Below, one piece after another: positions 6,650-7,956 of a stretch of DNA of 7,956 nucleotides. The first letter of the stretch is position 1. Every line of letters begins with the position of its first letter. The position numbers and the translations under genes were made by a program. The notes under the pieces were generated by a model that made no database searches, had not been told where the DNA came from, and worked only from the letters and a program-made list of their open reading frames with translations. Origin of the DNA: Thermoleophilia bacterium (GTDB taxonomy: Bacteria > Actinomycetota > Thermoleophilia > Gaiellales > Gaiellaceae); assembly GCA_029858755.1 (NCBI GenBank), contig JAOUEK010000074.1:1-7956 (forward strand), in the 5' to 3' direction.

Positions 6650-6661
6650 TACCATGGCCTG
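6650..6661 (+). promoter_or_regulatory. Candidate leaderless promoter before the heme-copper protein gene
   Basis: TACCAT (6650-6655) ends 6 bases before the ATG at 6662, as in the mutase promoter. The 16 bases GTACCATGGCCTGATG align with the mutase's GTACGATGCGCCGATG at 12 positions. No Shine-Dalgarno and no obvious -35 (which would fall in the aldo/keto reductase's last codons) are seen. Read-through from the upstream genes is also possible, with only 22 bases between them. Confidence 0.4.
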
Positions 6662-7956
6662 ATGCGTCGCCCTGGGCCGAGAGCACGAAGCGGCTCCTTC
6701 GTCCGGGCGCGCGGGCTGCTCGTCGTCGCGATCGCGGCGATCGCGGCCGTGCCCCTGCTCGGCGTGCTGGTGCTCCGCGGCGACGACGCTCAGGCCGGGA
6801 CGACCGCCTCGCCCGGCTTCGCCCGAGACGTGGCGCCGATCATCCGCGACAAGTGCGCCGGCTGCCATCGCCTCGGCGGGATCGCGCCCTTCCCCTTCCG
6901 CACCGCGAGGGACGTCGCCTCGCGGGCGCCGCTGATCGCGAGCGTCGTCCGAGAGCGACGCATGCCGCCGTGGCCTCCCGGCCCGCGCTCCCCTCGACTC
7001 GTCGGCCAGGAGCAGCGCACGCTGACGACGCGCCAGCGCGACACGATCCTCCGCTGGATCGCCGACGGGGCCAGGCTGGACGCGCGCTCGGTGGGACGCC
7101 CGGCGACGGCCATCCCGAAGCCCCGCGCCGGCGAGACGGTGCGCACCCTGACCCTGCCGGTGCCCTACAGGCCGCGCTCGGCGGGCGGCGCCACCGACGA
7201 CTACCGGTGCTTCCTCGTCGACCCGAAGCTGACCGAGGACGTCTTCGTGACCGCGGCGCGGATCGACCCGGACCAGGCCGCCGTCGTCCACCACGTGATC
7301 CTGTTCAAGGTGCCGCCCGCGAGCGTCGCCGATGCCCAGCGGCTCGACGCGAAGGCCCCGGGCCCCGGCTGGAGCTGCTTCGGCGGCTCCGGGATCCCGG
7401 AGCCGGATGGCCGAGGGCTCGGCGGCGGGCTCGACGACGCCCCGTGGATCACCGCGTGGGCGCCCGGTTGGGGCAGCGACCGCTTCCGCGAGGGCACCGG
7501 TGTCCCGCTGGCGGCGGGCAGCCGCGTCGTGATGCAGGTGCACTACAACCTGCTCAACGGCCGCACGCCCGACCGCTCCAGCGCGGTGCTGACCACGGTG
7601 CCGGCGACCGCGGGGCTGCGGCCGCTCCAGACGATGCTGCTGCCGGCGCCGGTCGAGCTCCCCTGCGCGAAGGGCGAGTCGGGGCCGCTCTGCGACCGCA
7701 CCGCCGCCCTCTTCGACCTCGTGCGCAAGTACGGGCAGGGCGCGGGCCTGGCACCCGCCGGGCTGCTGCTCCTCTGCGGCAAGAACGCAGCGACGCCGCG
7801 GGCGGGAGCGGTCACGACGTGCGATCGCCTGATCGGCGCGCCCACGACGATGCAGGCGGTCGGTGGCCACATGCACCTGCTGGGGCGCTCGATCAGGGTG
7901 GAGCTGAACCCGGGGACGCCGCGCGCGCGCGTGCTGCTCGACCTCCCCGCCTGGGA
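6662..7956 (+). CDS. Membrane-anchored cytochrome c / type II copper (PHM-like) monooxygenase fusion, 3' end cut
   Basis: Open to the window edge: 431 codons plus two bases. An Arg-rich start and one hydrophobic segment (about 18-38) form a signal anchor, putting the rest outside the membrane. Then a small cytochrome c-like domain (52-140) carries one heme site CAGCH (65-69), with Met101 in RMPPW as probable axial ligand. From about 160 on is a domain like the copper type II ascorbate-dependent monooxygenases (peptidylglycine alpha-hydroxylating type): VVHHVILF (His210, His211) and VHYN (His294) match the CuH ligands, and GGHMHLLG (His403, His405) matches two CuM ligands. The CuM methionine would lie past the edge. 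A Cys-containing insert (335-387; Cys335, 344, 372, 387) separates VHYN from HMH. Proteins of this layout are known mostly from acidobacteria, myxobacteria and similar genomes; substrate unknown. The heme may feed electrons to copper, by inference. The ATG follows the reductase by 22 bases. Confidence 0.88.
   Translation, partial: MRRPGPRARSGSFVRARGLLVVAIAAIAAVPLLGVLVLRGDDAQAGTTASPGFARDVAPIIRDKCAGCHRLGGIAPFPFRTARDVASRAPLIASVVRERRMPPWPPGPRSPRLVGQEQRTLTTRQRDTILRWIADGARLDARSVGRPATAIPKPRAGETVRTLTLPVPYRPRSAGGATDDYRCFLVDPKLTEDVFVTAARIDPDQAAVVHHVILFKVPPASVADAQRLDAKAPGPGWSCFGGSGIPEPDGRGLGGGLDDAPWITAWAPGWGSDRFREGTGVPLAAGSRVVMQVHYNLLNGRTPDRSSAVLTTVPATAGLRPLQTMLLPAPVELPCAKGESGPLCDRTAALFDLVRKYGQGAGLAPAGLLLLCGKNAATPRAGAVTTCDRLIGAPTTMQAVGGHMHLLGRSIRVELNPGTPRARVLLDLPAW

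Noticed and set aside
6329..7876. 515-codon minus-strand open frame
   Set aside because: It is antisense to the aldo/keto reductase end and the heme-copper gene, with Arg/Ala/Gly-rich sequence lacking motifs. Such shadows are expected in very GC-rich DNA.

Overview
The window is very GC-rich, with codon third positions almost all G or C. It is densely packed with GTG starts, 4-bp GTGA gene overlaps and several candidate leaderless promoters. Together with the protein types, this suggests a high-GC actinobacterium, perhaps of the Thermoleophilia (Solirubrobacter/Gaiella-like) group. The lineage is inferred from style, not from a marker gene. There are eight protein-coding genes. No RNA gene, mobile element, CRISPR array or long repeat was seen.

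Left part (1-2541, minus strand): a tightly overlapping four-gene operon read leftward. It encodes a MoaD-MoaE fusion (molybdopterin synthase), a short M50 site-2-protease-like membrane metalloprotease, a LOG-family Rossmann protein (nucleoside-monophosphate phosphoribohydrolase type), and a trimeric-type purine nucleoside phosphorylase that runs off the left edge. The last two form a plausible purine/cytokinin-type nucleotide salvage pair. The first makes the molybdenum cofactor.

Middle (2542-3971): a 64-bp divergent control region separates the operon from a GntR/FCD transcription regulator on the plus strand. The regulator ends tail-to-tail, with one base between stop codons, against a minus-strand gene for an unidentified three-TM membrane protein.

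Right part (3972-7956, plus strand): a 111-bp divergent promoter region leads into a catalytic-subunit-only methylmalonyl-CoA mutase whose substrate-specificity residues fit methylmalonyl-CoA. Ten bases later comes an aldo/keto reductase with an intact catalytic tetrad. Behind a probable leaderless promoter follows a membrane-anchored protein joining a mono-heme cytochrome c domain to a PHM-like type II copper monooxygenase domain, cut by the right edge.

The most noteworthy points are the heme-copper fusion protein, the MoaD-MoaE fusion with its tail glycines buried and a protease gene overlapping it, and a shared start-site pattern (TAC-N9-ATG) that suggests leaderless transcription.
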